NCBI GenBank assembly: GCA_017883235.1
Contig: JADGNY010000002.1
Coordinates: 1 to 64,000, forward strand
Direction of reading: 5' to 3'
DNA: 64,000 nucleotides
Origin: Thermoanaerobaculia bacterium
Lineage (GTDB): Bacteria > Acidobacteriota > Thermoanaerobaculia > Gp7-AA8
The notes under the pieces were generated by a model. It saw only the letters and a program-made list of their open reading frames with translations, had not been told where the DNA came from and made no database searches. The position numbers were made by a program, and so were the translations under genes. Positions within the stretch are counted from its first letter, which is position 1. The number at the start of each line of letters is the position of its first letter. Positions 41,313 through 49,274 of the stretch are shown here, in pieces.

Positions 41313-43088
41313 TTACTTCATCTTCCCCATCAACTGCTTCATCGCATCCCGAATGATCGCGCTCCTGCTGGGGTCGTGCAGCAGCGACGTGACGAAATTC
41401 TTCGCCTCCTCGAACGTGATGTGCGGCGGCAACGGCGGGACCTCGGGGTCGGTGCGAAAGTCGAGAACACATGGCCGGTCGAGGGCCAGCGCCTCGTCCC
41501 AGGCCGGACCGACATGTTCGGCGGATTCGACGCGGATTCCTCCCAGGCCGATCGATGCGGCGAAGGCGGCGTAGTTGAACTCCGGCAATTCCTGCGATGC
41601 GACGAACTTCGGGTCACCGGCCAGCACGCGCTCCTCCCACGTGACCATGTTCAGGTCGTGATTGTTGAGGACGCAGACAATGAGCCGGGGATCGGACCAC
41701 TCCTTCCAGTACTTGGCCACGGTCAGCAGCTCTGCCGAGCCGTTCATCTGCATCGCGCCGTCGCCGCAGCAGGCGATGGCCACCCGTTCCGGAAAGGCGA
41801 ACTTGGCGGCGATGGCGTACGGCACACCGGGTCCCATGGTGGCCAGGTTGCCGGAGAGCGATCCCATCATCCCGCGGCGCATGCGCAGATGCTGCGCGTA
41901 CCAGCTCGCCGTCGATCCGGAATCGGCGGAGAGGATGCAGTCGTCGGGCAGGCGCTTCGACAGCTCGTGAAACACACGCCGCGGATTGATGCCGTTCACG
42001 GCGTCGTCCATGGCTCGCTCGTCCATCAGCTTCCACCAGTCGCGGATCGATTCTTCGAGCGTCTGCAGCCAGGCGCGATCGCTCTTCCGCTGCAACAGCG
42101 GGATGAGTGCGCGCAGCGTCTCCTTGCTGTCGCCGACAAGGTTGACCTCCATCGGGTAGCGGATGGAGAGCTGTCTCCCGTCGATATCGATCTGCACTCC
42201 TCTAGCAGAACCATCCTCGGGGAGAAACTCCGGATAGGGGAAGCTGGAGCCGACCATGAGCAGCGTGTCGCATCCGGACATGAGATCCCAGCTTGGCTTC
42301 GTGCCGAGGAGCCCGATCGTGCCGGTGACGAACGGCAACGCGTCGGGCAGCGCCGACTTGCCGAGGAGCGCTTTGGCCACGCCGCACCCGAGGAGATCGG
42401 CCACTTCGACCACCTCATCCATGGCCCGGAACGTGCCGGCGCCGACGAGCATGGCCACCTTCTTCCCCGCGTTCAGAACGTCCGCGGCGCGGCGGAGATC
42501 CTCATCCTTCGGAATGATGCGCGGGCTCGTGTAACCGACGCCGGAGTGAACCGTGGCGTGCTTGTGCGGCGGCTCCTCCCACGGCTCTTCCTGCAGATCG
42601 TTGGGAATGATGATGGCCGTGACGGTGCGCTGGTCGAGGGCGATGCGGATGGCCCGGTCGATGAGATGCCGCAGCGACCCCGGCGCCATGGCCGTCTGGC
42701 AATACTCGCTGGCAACGTCCTTGAACAACGTCTGCAGATCGACTTCCTGCTGATAGCTCCCGCCCATTGCCAGACGTGACGACTGCCCGACGATGGCCAC
42801 GACCGGCTGATGGTCGAGCTTGGCGTCATACAAGCCATTCAACAGATGGATCGCCCCCGGCCCCGAGGTGGCCATGCAGACCCCGACGTCCCCGGTGAAC
42901 TTGGCGTGCGCGCAGGCCATGAAGGCCGCCATCTCCTCGTGCCTGACCTGGATGAAGTCGATTTTCCCGTCAGCCCGGTTCAGCGCGCCGAGGATTCCGT
43001 TGATCCCGTCGCCGGGATAGCCGTAGATGCGATGGACGCCCCACGCTTGGAGGCGTTCGACGAGGAAGTCGGATGCGGTTTTCGACAT
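41313..43088 (-). CDS. Thiamine pyrophosphate enzyme, pyruvate oxidase-like
   Basis: A 591-residue ThDP-dependent enzyme of the pyruvate oxidase/acetolactate synthase superfamily. The start YGYPGDGINGI and the catalytic Glu in VRHEEMAAFMA belong to the PYR domain. The central domain (LLGCGVAKALLGKSALPD) would bind FAD or be structural. The PP domain has GDGAMQMNGSAELLT with a downstream Asn (LNNHDLN), the ThDP-Mg motif. Pyruvate oxidase or a quinone-linked dehydrogenase (PoxB-like) is the likely activity, but carboligases cannot be excluded. A single gene. Confidence 0.9.
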   Translation of the reverse strand: MSKTASDFLVERLQAWGVHRIYGYPGDGINGILGALNRADGKIDFIQVRHEEMAAFMACAHAKFTGDVGVCMATSGPGAIHLLNGLYDAKLDHQPVVAIVGQSSRLAMGGSYQQEVDLQTLFKDVASEYCQTAMAPGSLRHLIDRAIRIALDQRTVTAIIIPNDLQEEPWEEPPHKHATVHSGVGYTSPRIIPKDEDLRRAADVLNAGKKVAMLVGAGTFRAMDEVVEVADLLGCGVAKALLGKSALPDALPFVTGTIGLLGTKPSWDLMSGCDTLLMVGSSFPYPEFLPEDGSARGVQIDIDGRQLSIRYPMEVNLVGDSKETLRALIPLLQRKSDRAWLQTLEESIRDWWKLMDERAMDDAVNGINPRRVFHELSKRLPDDCILSADSGSTASWYAQHLRMRRGMMGSLSGNLATMGPGVPYAIAAKFAFPERVAIACCGDGAMQMNGSAELLTVAKYWKEWSDPRLIVCVLNNHDLNMVTWEERVLAGDPKFVASQELPEFNYAAFAASIGLGGIRVESAEHVGPAWDEALALDRPCVLDFRTDPEVPPLPPHITFEEAKNFVTSLLHDPSRSAIIRDAMKQLMGKMK

Positions 43089-43278
43089 GACGGGGAAGAA
43101 GAGAGCACAATCTGTGCGCGATTCATGGGATCTGGCGGAAGGGTATGACGCAACGAGCCGTCACCGGTCTCGTGGGAGATCGGCGCCACGTAACGTCGGA
43201 GCGAGCAAAGATATGAACGTACTTAGACTTAGATCCACACAGGCACCATCGACTATCGAAAGTGCTACAATTCAGTAA

Positions 43279-43662
43279 ATGGCGACGAGAGCGGTAAAGC
43301 CCGTGCCTGAACTCTCTACCGTAGAGACTTTGTCTCTGCACGCAGGACACCGAGCGGCCGTGTATCGAGCTGTGGGTATGTATGTGATCTTGCTCTCGGG
43401 GCTGGCGATCGTGCTTTCGTTTTTCGGTTTCTCCTCTGATGCCAGGTTCATCCTAAGGTATGTTACGGCTGGCAGCGGCGCAACGGTGTTCATGCCGTTT
43501 GTGCTGAAGTACATGAAGTGGGCTGGGATTCGAGATGTCTGTCAAAACTTGAAGGTCTTGCTAGCTCAGTCGGCCGAACAGCCAGGAGCGGTTAGCAACG
43601 CAGCGCTCACCTTGATGGCCGGTCAGTTTTGGACTCTATACAAGGGTCTGTGGAGGGCGTAA
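43279..43662 (+). CDS. Small membrane protein, unrecognised
   Basis: A 127-residue protein with two hydrophobic helices (about 33-50, VGMYVILLSGLAIVLSFFGF, and about 58-75). The C-terminal half is soluble and mostly helical. Its stop overlaps the start of the next gene by one base (TAATG), so the two are co-translated. The two-gene segment 43205-44270 is visibly more AT-rich than the neighbours, which suggests recent acquisition. Function unknown. Confidence 0.72.
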   Translation: MATRAVKPVPELSTVETLSLHAGHRAAVYRAVGMYVILLSGLAIVLSFFGFSSDARFILRYVTAGSGATVFMPFVLKYMKWAGIRDVCQNLKVLLAQSAEQPGAVSNAALTLMAGQFWTLYKGLWRA

Positions 43663-44264
43663 TGCCTGATTTATCCGTCACCGAGACAATAGACCTAATC
43701 GCGACTCAGGAGCGGCGGCAATTCCGGGCAATTATTATCGGGTCCGCTTTAATCGTGATCGTATGGGCCAGTCTTGCTTATGCGGCCTATCAACGACTAC
43801 ATTCACTGCGTGTCGAGATCGCCGAAGAGCAACAGCAGCAGCAGAAACTGACGTCAGCTGTAGCACGACTCATTCAGCAAAAGCAAGCGCTCGAAGGCAA
43901 AGTTGGTAAAGATATCCCGCTTCAGTATCTTGTCAAGCCACTCCTGAGTTCATCTGAAGTCCCTGGACTTCGCGACGTGCATGGACACCAAGTGTTCGAT
44001 TTTATTCTTTATGTCTATGTTCCGCCTTCTCGCGTCTCGGAGCTGGAAAGCGTGGCCTACGTGATCAATCATCCGGAACGCCTTAGGCCGTTGGTGCGAA
44101 GCGATGATCAATTAGGCCAATTTGCAGTCAAATACCGTGGTACCGGATGCTTTGCGCCTGTGATTGTGCGGGTCACGCCTAAGTCAAAACCGACGTTTGA
44201 TCTACCCTTTGACATGTGCGACGCCTGGCGCGCTGAAGCGGCGGCGCGTGCGCATGCACAGTAA
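43662..44264 (+). CDS. Membrane-anchored coiled-coil protein, possible YEATS-like C-terminal domain
   Basis: A 200-residue protein: one transmembrane helix (FRAIIIGSALIVIVWASLAY, about 21-40), a Gln-rich coiled coil (about 48-90), then a beta-rich domain. The last part (VAYVINHPERLRPLVRSDD and FAVKYRGTGCFAPVIVRV) resembles the prokaryotic YEATS-type beta sandwich with its G-x-G-x-F turn, seen in membrane-linked signalling and conflict proteins; this is a weak, by-eye match. Start at 43662 has GGAGGG eight bases upstream. Confidence 0.7.
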   Translation: MPDLSVTETIDLIATQERRQFRAIIIGSALIVIVWASLAYAAYQRLHSLRVEIAEEQQQQQKLTSAVARLIQQKQALEGKVGKDIPLQYLVKPLLSSSEVPGLRDVHGHQVFDFILYVYVPPSRVSELESVAYVINHPERLRPLVRSDDQLGQFAVKYRGTGCFAPVIVRVTPKSKPTFDLPFDMCDAWRAEAAARAHAQ

Positions 44265-44483
44265 TAAACAAACAGATGCGTGTCAGAGGTAAGCGCCGTT
44301 TGGCGTCGTTTTGAGTAGGTCGGGGTCGCGTGGGTTTCGAACGTCCGTTGATCAATTCCAGAAACCCTACGCGACTCCTGCCGGAGTCGGATGAATGCCC
44401 GGGAAACGATTTCCGGTTGTCGCTCGCTTGGACCACCGGCTACCGTACGAGTCGCTCCAGCGACGTTGGCGTTGCCTCCAGAT

Positions 44484-44562
44484 TTAGAACTTCACGCCGA
44501 GGATTACGCGCCTTCTCGGTGACGCATACCCCACGACCTCCTCATACTTCGTATTCGCCAGA
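44484..44562 (-). pseudogene. Relic: last 25 codons of a TonB-dependent receptor
   Basis: Read on the minus strand the 79 bp encode LANTKYEEVVGYASPRRR then VILGVKF and a TAA stop. The intact BtuB-like receptor 1.1 kb away ends with the same 25 residues except for two substitutions (Thr for Ala, Arg for Ser) and uses TGA. Upstream of 44562 the similarity stops. This is what remains of a duplicated receptor gene after deletion. Confidence 0.88.
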
Positions 44563-44600
44563 AAACGCAGTGGTGCCAGGCCTTCGTTTTGGACCCCTAT

Positions 44601-44638
44601 CCAGGGAGGTAAGAACCAGCAGCTCGGCTGGGCCGCCG
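44601..44638. repeat. 38-bp direct repeat flanking the dehydrogenase gene, left copy
   Basis: Begins CCAGGGAGGTAAGAACCAGC and ends GGGCCGCCG. The right copy is at 45553-45590 with four differences. The two copies bracket the 2-hydroxyacid dehydrogenase gene in direct orientation. Confidence 0.82.
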
Positions 44639-44639
44639 G

Positions 44640-45473
44640 TCAATAGCCCGCCCTCTTGTCCACCACGTTCAGCAACGCCTCCCCCCGCTCGAAACGGGCG
44701 AGGTTCTCGAGGAAGCAACGCATGGCTACCTCGTGCGAGTCGTCGGTATGGTCGGCGCAGTGCGGCGAGAGCAGCACGTTTTCGAGTGCCGACAGCGGGT
44801 GGTCGGGGGGGAGGGGCTCGGCGGCGAAGACGTCGAGCGCGGCGCCTTTGAGGTGATGGGACTCGAGCGCGGCGAGGAGCGCTCCTTCATCAACGACGGC
44901 GCCGCGGCCGACGTTGATCAGCACCGAGCCCGGCTTCATCCGCCGCGGATCGACCAGTCCGCGGGTCGATCCGGTGAGTGGCGCGCAGACGACGACGTAG
45001 TCGGACTCGGTGAGCACCTCGTCGAGCGAGCCTTGCCGGCGCGAGAACGGGATCACTCGCATGCCGGCGCATCGCGCCGCCACCGCCCGGCCGATCGATC
45101 CGTAGCCGACGATGCCGACCGTTTGCCCTTCGATGCGCTGGACGTTGAACGGCTCCCATCGCCGCACCCGCATCAGCCGCGGAATGTCTTTGGCGAAGTG
45201 AAGGATCGCGGCGAGGACCCATTCCGCCAGCGCGGGCGCGAAGATCCCCCTGCCGTTCGTCACTGGGACGTCGATCTCCGGGAAGAGGAGGTTCTCCACG
45301 CCCGCGGAGAGCGCGTGCACCCACTTCACGCTCGGAATCCGCGGCCAGACTTCGCGAAGCCGCGCTCCGGCGCGCGGGTGAACGAGCACGATCTCGGCGT
45401 CGCCGTCTGTGGCGTACTCGGGCAGCATCGAAAGCGGCGCGAAGTCCGGCGGTCCGAGGTAGAGCAGGCGCAT
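44640..45473 (-). CDS. D-isomer-specific 2-hydroxyacid dehydrogenase
   Basis: A 277-residue NAD(P)-linked dehydrogenase, slightly short for the family (about 310). The Rossmann motif GIVGYGSIGRAVA, the substrate Arg in LTGSTRGLVD, the NVGRGAVVDEGAL block and the catalytic His in LSPHCADH with its upstream Glu (FAAEPLPP) are all present. It resembles the GhrA-like glyoxylate/hydroxypyruvate group with a shortened N-terminal domain. The gene sits between two 38-bp direct repeats, next to a TonB receptor relic and an intact receptor. Confidence 0.9.
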   Translation of the reverse strand: MRLLYLGPPDFAPLSMLPEYATDGDAEIVLVHPRAGARLREVWPRIPSVKWVHALSAGVENLLFPEIDVPVTNGRGIFAPALAEWVLAAILHFAKDIPRLMRVRRWEPFNVQRIEGQTVGIVGYGSIGRAVAARCAGMRVIPFSRRQGSLDEVLTESDYVVVCAPLTGSTRGLVDPRRMKPGSVLINVGRGAVVDEGALLAALESHHLKGAALDVFAAEPLPPDHPLSALENVLLSPHCADHTDDSHEVAMRCFLENLARFERGEALLNVVDKRAGY

Positions 45474-45552
45474 GGGGCAACTCTATCCTGACGCGCCTGG
45501 CGTAATGTGGTTTGGCGGTATGCGTTACAGCGCGCGCGGGACGCGCGCGGTC

Positions 45553-45590
45553 CCAGGGAGGCGAGAACCAGCAGCTGGGGTGGGCCGCCG
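45553..45590. repeat. 38-bp direct repeat flanking the dehydrogenase gene, right copy
   Basis: Begins CCAGGGAGGCGAGAACCAGC; differs from 44601-44638 at four positions. Located between the dehydrogenase start and the BtuB stop. It is followed by a GGGCCGCC...GGCGGCCC hairpin (45583-45602) that could end btuB transcription. Confidence 0.82.
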
Positions 45591-45622
45591 TTGGCGGCGG
45601 CCCTTGCGAGTGGGCTTGGTGG

Positions 45623-45625
45623 TCA
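45623..45625 (-). other. BtuB stop codon used for relic comparison
   Basis: The intact gene ends AAG TTC TGA here, while the relic at 44484-44486 ends AAG TTC TAA. The differing stop codons show that the relic is not a recent exact copy. Confidence 0.8.
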
Positions 45626-47467
45626 GAACTTCACCCCTAGAATCACCCTCCTGCTCGGCGACGCATACCCCACAACCTCCTCATACTTCGCATTCGCCAG
45701 ATTCTCGATCTTCACGAACGGCGTCAGCCGCGAGAGCCGGTACTGCACATTCACGTCGACGGTCGTGTAGGCACGGTTCGTCGTACGCGTGAACGGCAGT
45801 ACGGCGAGGTTGTCGTCGCGCTCGCCGGTGCGGAGGAGGGCGAGGTTGGTGTCGACGGCGCCGGTGCGGTAGCCGGCGGAGATCGAGCCGGAGTGCTTGG
45901 GGCGGCGGAGCAGGCGCAGGCCCGTCGCTTCGTCGTCGTTGCGGTGGAGGTAGGTGTAGCTGAAGGCGGTGTAGACGTTGGCGCTGACGTGCTGCGTGGC
46001 GCCGAGCTCGAGGCCGTCGCTGCGGACGCGGCCGATGTTCTGGGAGATGAAGGTGACCGGGTCGAAGGTGATGAGGTTGCGGTAGCGGGTGTTGAAGTAG
46101 GTCAGGGAGAAGAGGCCGTCGCGGCCCATGGCGGCGTCGTAGCCGATCTCGTAGCTGCGGTTGCTCTCGGCGCTGAGGTTCGGGTTGCCGAAGAAGGGGA
46201 AGTAAAGCTCGCCGAGGGATGGGGCGCGGAAGCCGCGGCCGAAGGCGGCGCGCCACTTCGTGGCGCCGGTGACGATGGCGGCGGCGATGCGCGGCGAGGT
46301 CTGCGAGCCGAAGACGTCGAAGTGGTCGCTGCGGACGCCGGCGCTGAGCTCGAAGCGTGACGTCTGTCCGATCGGGTGCGTGTAGCGGTCTTCGATGAAG
46401 TACGAATGGTCGGTGCGTCGCTTGTCGAGGAAGTTCGGGCCGAAGTTGGTCACGTCGTTGACGACGTCGTGATCGTATTCGCCGCCGGCGACGATGGTGC
46501 CGACCGGCGTGGTGAAGCGTGTCGTCAGGCGGGCGCGGCGGGTCTTGGCGTCGGTCGACGTCGACGTCGTGAAGGGATCGGCGGGATCGTGGAAGTCGTC
46601 AACGCGGTGATTGTCGGAAAGCGTCAGGTCGGTGATGAAACGTCCAAGGGTGAGCGTGGCGGGGATGGCGATCTGCGTCTCGGTTCCGTTCTGGCGGCGG
46701 TCGAGGCTGGGGACGAGCGCCGTCCCGGCCGCATTGGTGTTGAAGGGGATGCCGAGGTTGTAGGAGGTGTGGCGCGCGGCCGCGCCGAGGGAGAAAGCGT
46801 CGGAGGAGGACCACTTGAGGTTCGCGCCGCCGCTGTTCTGACGGAAGTCGTCGTTCGGGTTGAAGCCGTCGTCGGTGCGGTGCTCGTAGGTGCCAGCCGC
46901 AGTCAACGTATCGCTGGCGTATGCGGCGTCGATCATGGCGTTGCGCAGCCCGTGGCTTCCGCTTTCGAAGTCGCCATGCACGCCGCTGGTTCTCGGCGCC
47001 GTCAGCACGTTGATCACTCCGGCCATGGCCTCTGAGCCGTACAACGCAGAAAACGGGCCGCGGACGACTTCGATCTGTTCGACGCCGGCGGTGGAGAAGC
47101 GTCCCCAGTCGTAGCCCGAAAAGTACGGGTTGTTGAGGACGATGCCGTTCCACATCACCAGCGTTTGCGTCGACGCGGCGCCGCGCGTGAAGAGCGAGGT
47201 GGCCTTGCCGGGCGATCCGCTGCGGGCCAGGACGAGACCGGGCACTTCGCGGAGGACGTCGGCGACATCGCGCGCGGCGCGTTCGTCAATGTCTGTCCGG
47301 GTGATGACGGTGACCGCGGCGGGCGTCGCCTGCACGCTTTCGGGCAGAGACGAGGCGGTGACGACGATCTGAGCCTCGATCGTTGGTGAGGCATTGGTGG
47401 GTTGTTGGGTGGATTGAGCGAACGACGGGACGACAAAGAAGAGAGACAGTGCGAGAACACGCTTCAT
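45623..47467 (-). CDS. btuB: TonB-dependent outer-membrane receptor, probable vitamin B12 transporter
   Basis: A 614-residue outer-membrane receptor. Signal peptide MKRVLALSLFFVVPSFAQ, a TonB-box-like stretch (EAQIVVTAS), the plug domain (TDIDERAARDVADVLREVPG, GGxxG-like region, FSALYGSEAMAGVINV) and a 22-strand barrel ending in Phe (RRVILGVKF). A cobalamin riboswitch lies directly upstream on the same strand, which strongly supports cobalamin or another corrinoid as substrate. Start at 47467 has AAGGAG nine bases upstream; the longer frame would overlap the riboswitch. A relic of a sister gene is at 44484. Confidence 0.93.
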   Translation of the reverse strand: MKRVLALSLFFVVPSFAQSTQQPTNASPTIEAQIVVTASSLPESVQATPAAVTVITRTDIDERAARDVADVLREVPGLVLARSGSPGKATSLFTRGAASTQTLVMWNGIVLNNPYFSGYDWGRFSTAGVEQIEVVRGPFSALYGSEAMAGVINVLTAPRTSGVHGDFESGSHGLRNAMIDAAYASDTLTAAGTYEHRTDDGFNPNDDFRQNSGGANLKWSSSDAFSLGAAARHTSYNLGIPFNTNAAGTALVPSLDRRQNGTETQIAIPATLTLGRFITDLTLSDNHRVDDFHDPADPFTTSTSTDAKTRRARLTTRFTTPVGTIVAGGEYDHDVVNDVTNFGPNFLDKRRTDHSYFIEDRYTHPIGQTSRFELSAGVRSDHFDVFGSQTSPRIAAAIVTGATKWRAAFGRGFRAPSLGELYFPFFGNPNLSAESNRSYEIGYDAAMGRDGLFSLTYFNTRYRNLITFDPVTFISQNIGRVRSDGLELGATQHVSANVYTAFSYTYLHRNDDEATGLRLLRRPKHSGSISAGYRTGAVDTNLALLRTGERDDNLAVLPFTRTTNRAYTTVDVNVQYRLSRLTPFVKIENLANAKYEEVVGYASPSRRVILGVKF

Positions 47468-47512
47468 GACGACTCCTTCCCTCCGAAGAAGGCCGATCAA
47501 AAGTGGGTTCCG

Positions 47513-47695
47513 AGCCAGCCGGTCTCCTGGCTTCCGGGTCATCCTCGTCGCGCCGCCTTCCCGCATCGGGAGATGCAGTGGCTTTCGTGGAGCGAGTCGT
47601 CGCCGGTCACAGTGGCGGGGGCCGCGCCGGCATCACACCGGCTTCCCGTTCACTGACTCAGAGGAAATTGGGAAAGAACTTCTCACAGTCTATCC
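47513..47695 (-). promoter_or_regulatory. Cobalamin riboswitch
   Basis: On the minus strand, in order: CGGGAAGCCGGTG, then GCCGGCGCGGCCCC, then CCCGCCACTGTGACCGG, then the B12 box AAAGCCACTGCAT, and the 3' element CCGGAAGCCAGGAGACC. This is the ordered set of conserved segments of the AdoCbl riboswitch. It lies 46 bp upstream of the btuB start, so bound cobalamin would reduce receptor synthesis. Edges are approximate. Confidence 0.93.
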
Positions 47696-47704
47696 TGCGC
47701 TGCC

Positions 47705-47970
47705 GCGAAGCGGAAGCGTCAGGATCTCCGGTGAGACCGCGCGGTCGTGGCCATCGTGACAATTCGTGCGATTGCCACCGGTGACCTCTCGGGACTGTCT
47801 ACTAATGATGGTTATCGCGGTGCCACCGGAGATCCTGACGTCCTACGGCGTCAGGATGGACTGACGACTGTCTACTAATGACGGTCAGCGCGGCGACACC
47901 GGAGATCCTGACTGCTTCCGCTTCGCGTCGCGTCAGGATGAACTACTTGTGCGTCAGGATGAACTACTTG
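47705..47970. repeat. Compound repeat region between the riboswitch and the amidohydrolase operon
   Basis: Three structures overlap. (1) A 47-bp direct repeat starting GACTGTCTACTAATGA at 47793-47839 and 47866-47912. (2) An inverted pair 47705-47733 and 47897-47926 (GCGAAGCGGAAGCGTCAGGA with its complement, one indel). (3) A 20-bp tandem GCGTCAGGATGAACTACTTG at 47930-47949 and 47951-47970, the second covering the stop codon of the amidohydrolase gene. The shared core is ATCCTGAC / GTCAGGAT. No gene is present. Confidence 0.85.
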
Positions 47971-49274
47971 GGCCTCGCCTTGAACTTCTCCCACAGCAAC
48001 GTCTGATTCGTATCCAACGTGATCTCCTCCCCACCGATGAACAGCCGTTTTACGTGGGTGACGATCTCCAGCGGGTCGCCGTCGGTGACGATGATGTTGG
48101 CGAGCTTGCCGGTTTCGAGGGAGCCGATCTTGTCGGCCAGGCCGAAGATCTGGGCGGGGGTGATGGTGACCGAGCGCAGCGCCACATCCTTCGGCAGTCC
48201 GAAGGCGGCGCAAGCGGCGGCGTTGTAGGGGAGGTTGCGGGCATTGTGGGAGTCCTGCGACTGGATGGCGAAGGGGATGCCGGCGTCGTTCAGCGTCTTG
48301 GCGTTGGTGAAGACGAGATCGTACGGATCGTCCTCACGCGGCGGTAAGGAAAGGATCGGGCCGAGGATCACCGGGATGTTGCGCGACTTCAGCTCGGGGA
48401 TCACACGGGCGACATCCTCGGCGTCGGCGAGGATCACCTTGAGCTTGAACTCGTCGGCGAACTTGAGCGCGGCGCGGATGTCGCGCTCGAGGTTCGCGTG
48501 CATGACCACCGGCTCGCGGCCTTCGACGACGGGAACGAGTGCTTCCAGGATCACGTCGCGGTCGTTGCGCTTGATGTCGGGATGGCTGGTTCGCGCCGCG
48601 GAGGCCTTCGCGTACGCCTGTGCATCGCGAAACGTGTCGTGCAACTTGTCGATCTGCTTCGTGTAGTTCTTCGCTGCTTCCTTGGCCGCCTCTTCGTCCT
48701 GCGGGACTTCGTCGAACGAATTGTTGCGCAGGCGGGGGAAGTGGATGTGCATCGCCAGCGGCGCTTTGAGCGTCATCTCCTGTGGCGTCCAGCCGGCGAG
48801 CTGAATCATCGCGGACGATCCCGAGATGATGCCTCCCGCGGGCTCCGTAACGACGGTGGTGATGCCGTTGACGCGCGTGACCGGGATGACGTTGCTGTGC
48901 GGATTGACGGCGATCTCGGCGCGGGCGTTGGGATTGATGTCACCCAGCTCCGCCGTATCGACCGTACCGGGGACGGCGCTGATCTCCTCGAGGCCGACGT
49001 GCGAGCCGCTGTCGATGAGACCGGGGTAGACGAAGAGTCCCGTGCCGTCGATGACGGTCGCGTTGGCGGGGATGGCCACGTTTGCGCCGACGGCGGTGAT
49101 GACGCCGTTGTTGAACACGATCGTTCCGTTAGGAATCGCCGCCGAGGTGACCGGGACGATGGTGGCGTTGCGGATGGCCACCAGCGGCTTCTTGCCGGGG
49201 CTGTTGATGATGACCGATTGGGCGAAGGCGGATGACGCCACCAGCACCGCTGCGATGAAGAGCTTAGTTTTCAT
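47964..49274 (-). CDS. Exported amidohydrolase (imidazolonepropionase-like), third gene
   Basis: A 436-residue metal-dependent hydrolase with a signal peptide (MKTKLFIAAVLVASSAFAQ). The N-terminal strand ATVIDGTGLFVYPGLIDSGSHVG is in the position of the amidohydrolase H-x-H strand but reads SGSHVG, so one of the two usual His is missing. The later VVMHANLERD and DSHNARN blocks could supply ligands. The barrel is shorter than in the two upstream proteins. Substrate unknown. It overlaps the upstream gene by 11 bases and ends inside a tandem repeat. Confidence 0.85.
   Translation of the reverse strand: MKTKLFIAAVLVASSAFAQSVIINSPGKKPLVAIRNATIVPVTSAAIPNGTIVFNNGVITAVGANVAIPANATVIDGTGLFVYPGLIDSGSHVGLEEISAVPGTVDTAELGDINPNARAEIAVNPHSNVIPVTRVNGITTVVTEPAGGIISGSSAMIQLAGWTPQEMTLKAPLAMHIHFPRLRNNSFDEVPQDEEAAKEAAKNYTKQIDKLHDTFRDAQAYAKASAARTSHPDIKRNDRDVILEALVPVVEGREPVVMHANLERDIRAALKFADEFKLKVILADAEDVARVIPELKSRNIPVILGPILSLPPREDDPYDLVFTNAKTLNDAGIPFAIQSQDSHNARNLPYNAAACAAFGLPKDVALRSVTITPAQIFGLADKIGSLETGKLANIIVTDGDPLEIVTHVKRLFIGGEEITLDTNQTLLWEKFKARPK

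Larger units (their letters stand above)
44265..44639. other. 375-bp gap with gene relics
   Basis: No intact gene. It contains the tail of a second TonB receptor (44484-44562), an 18-bp fragment GTGCCAGGCCTTCGTTTT at 44573-44590 shared with the 159-bp repeats at 56774 and 57763, and one of the 38-bp direct repeats (44601-44638). Confidence 0.8.

Noticed and set aside
44640-45473. Dehydrogenase gene as a composite transposon cargo
   Set aside because: The flanking 38-bp repeats are direct, diverged and without terminal inverted repeats or a transposase; simple duplication explains them.
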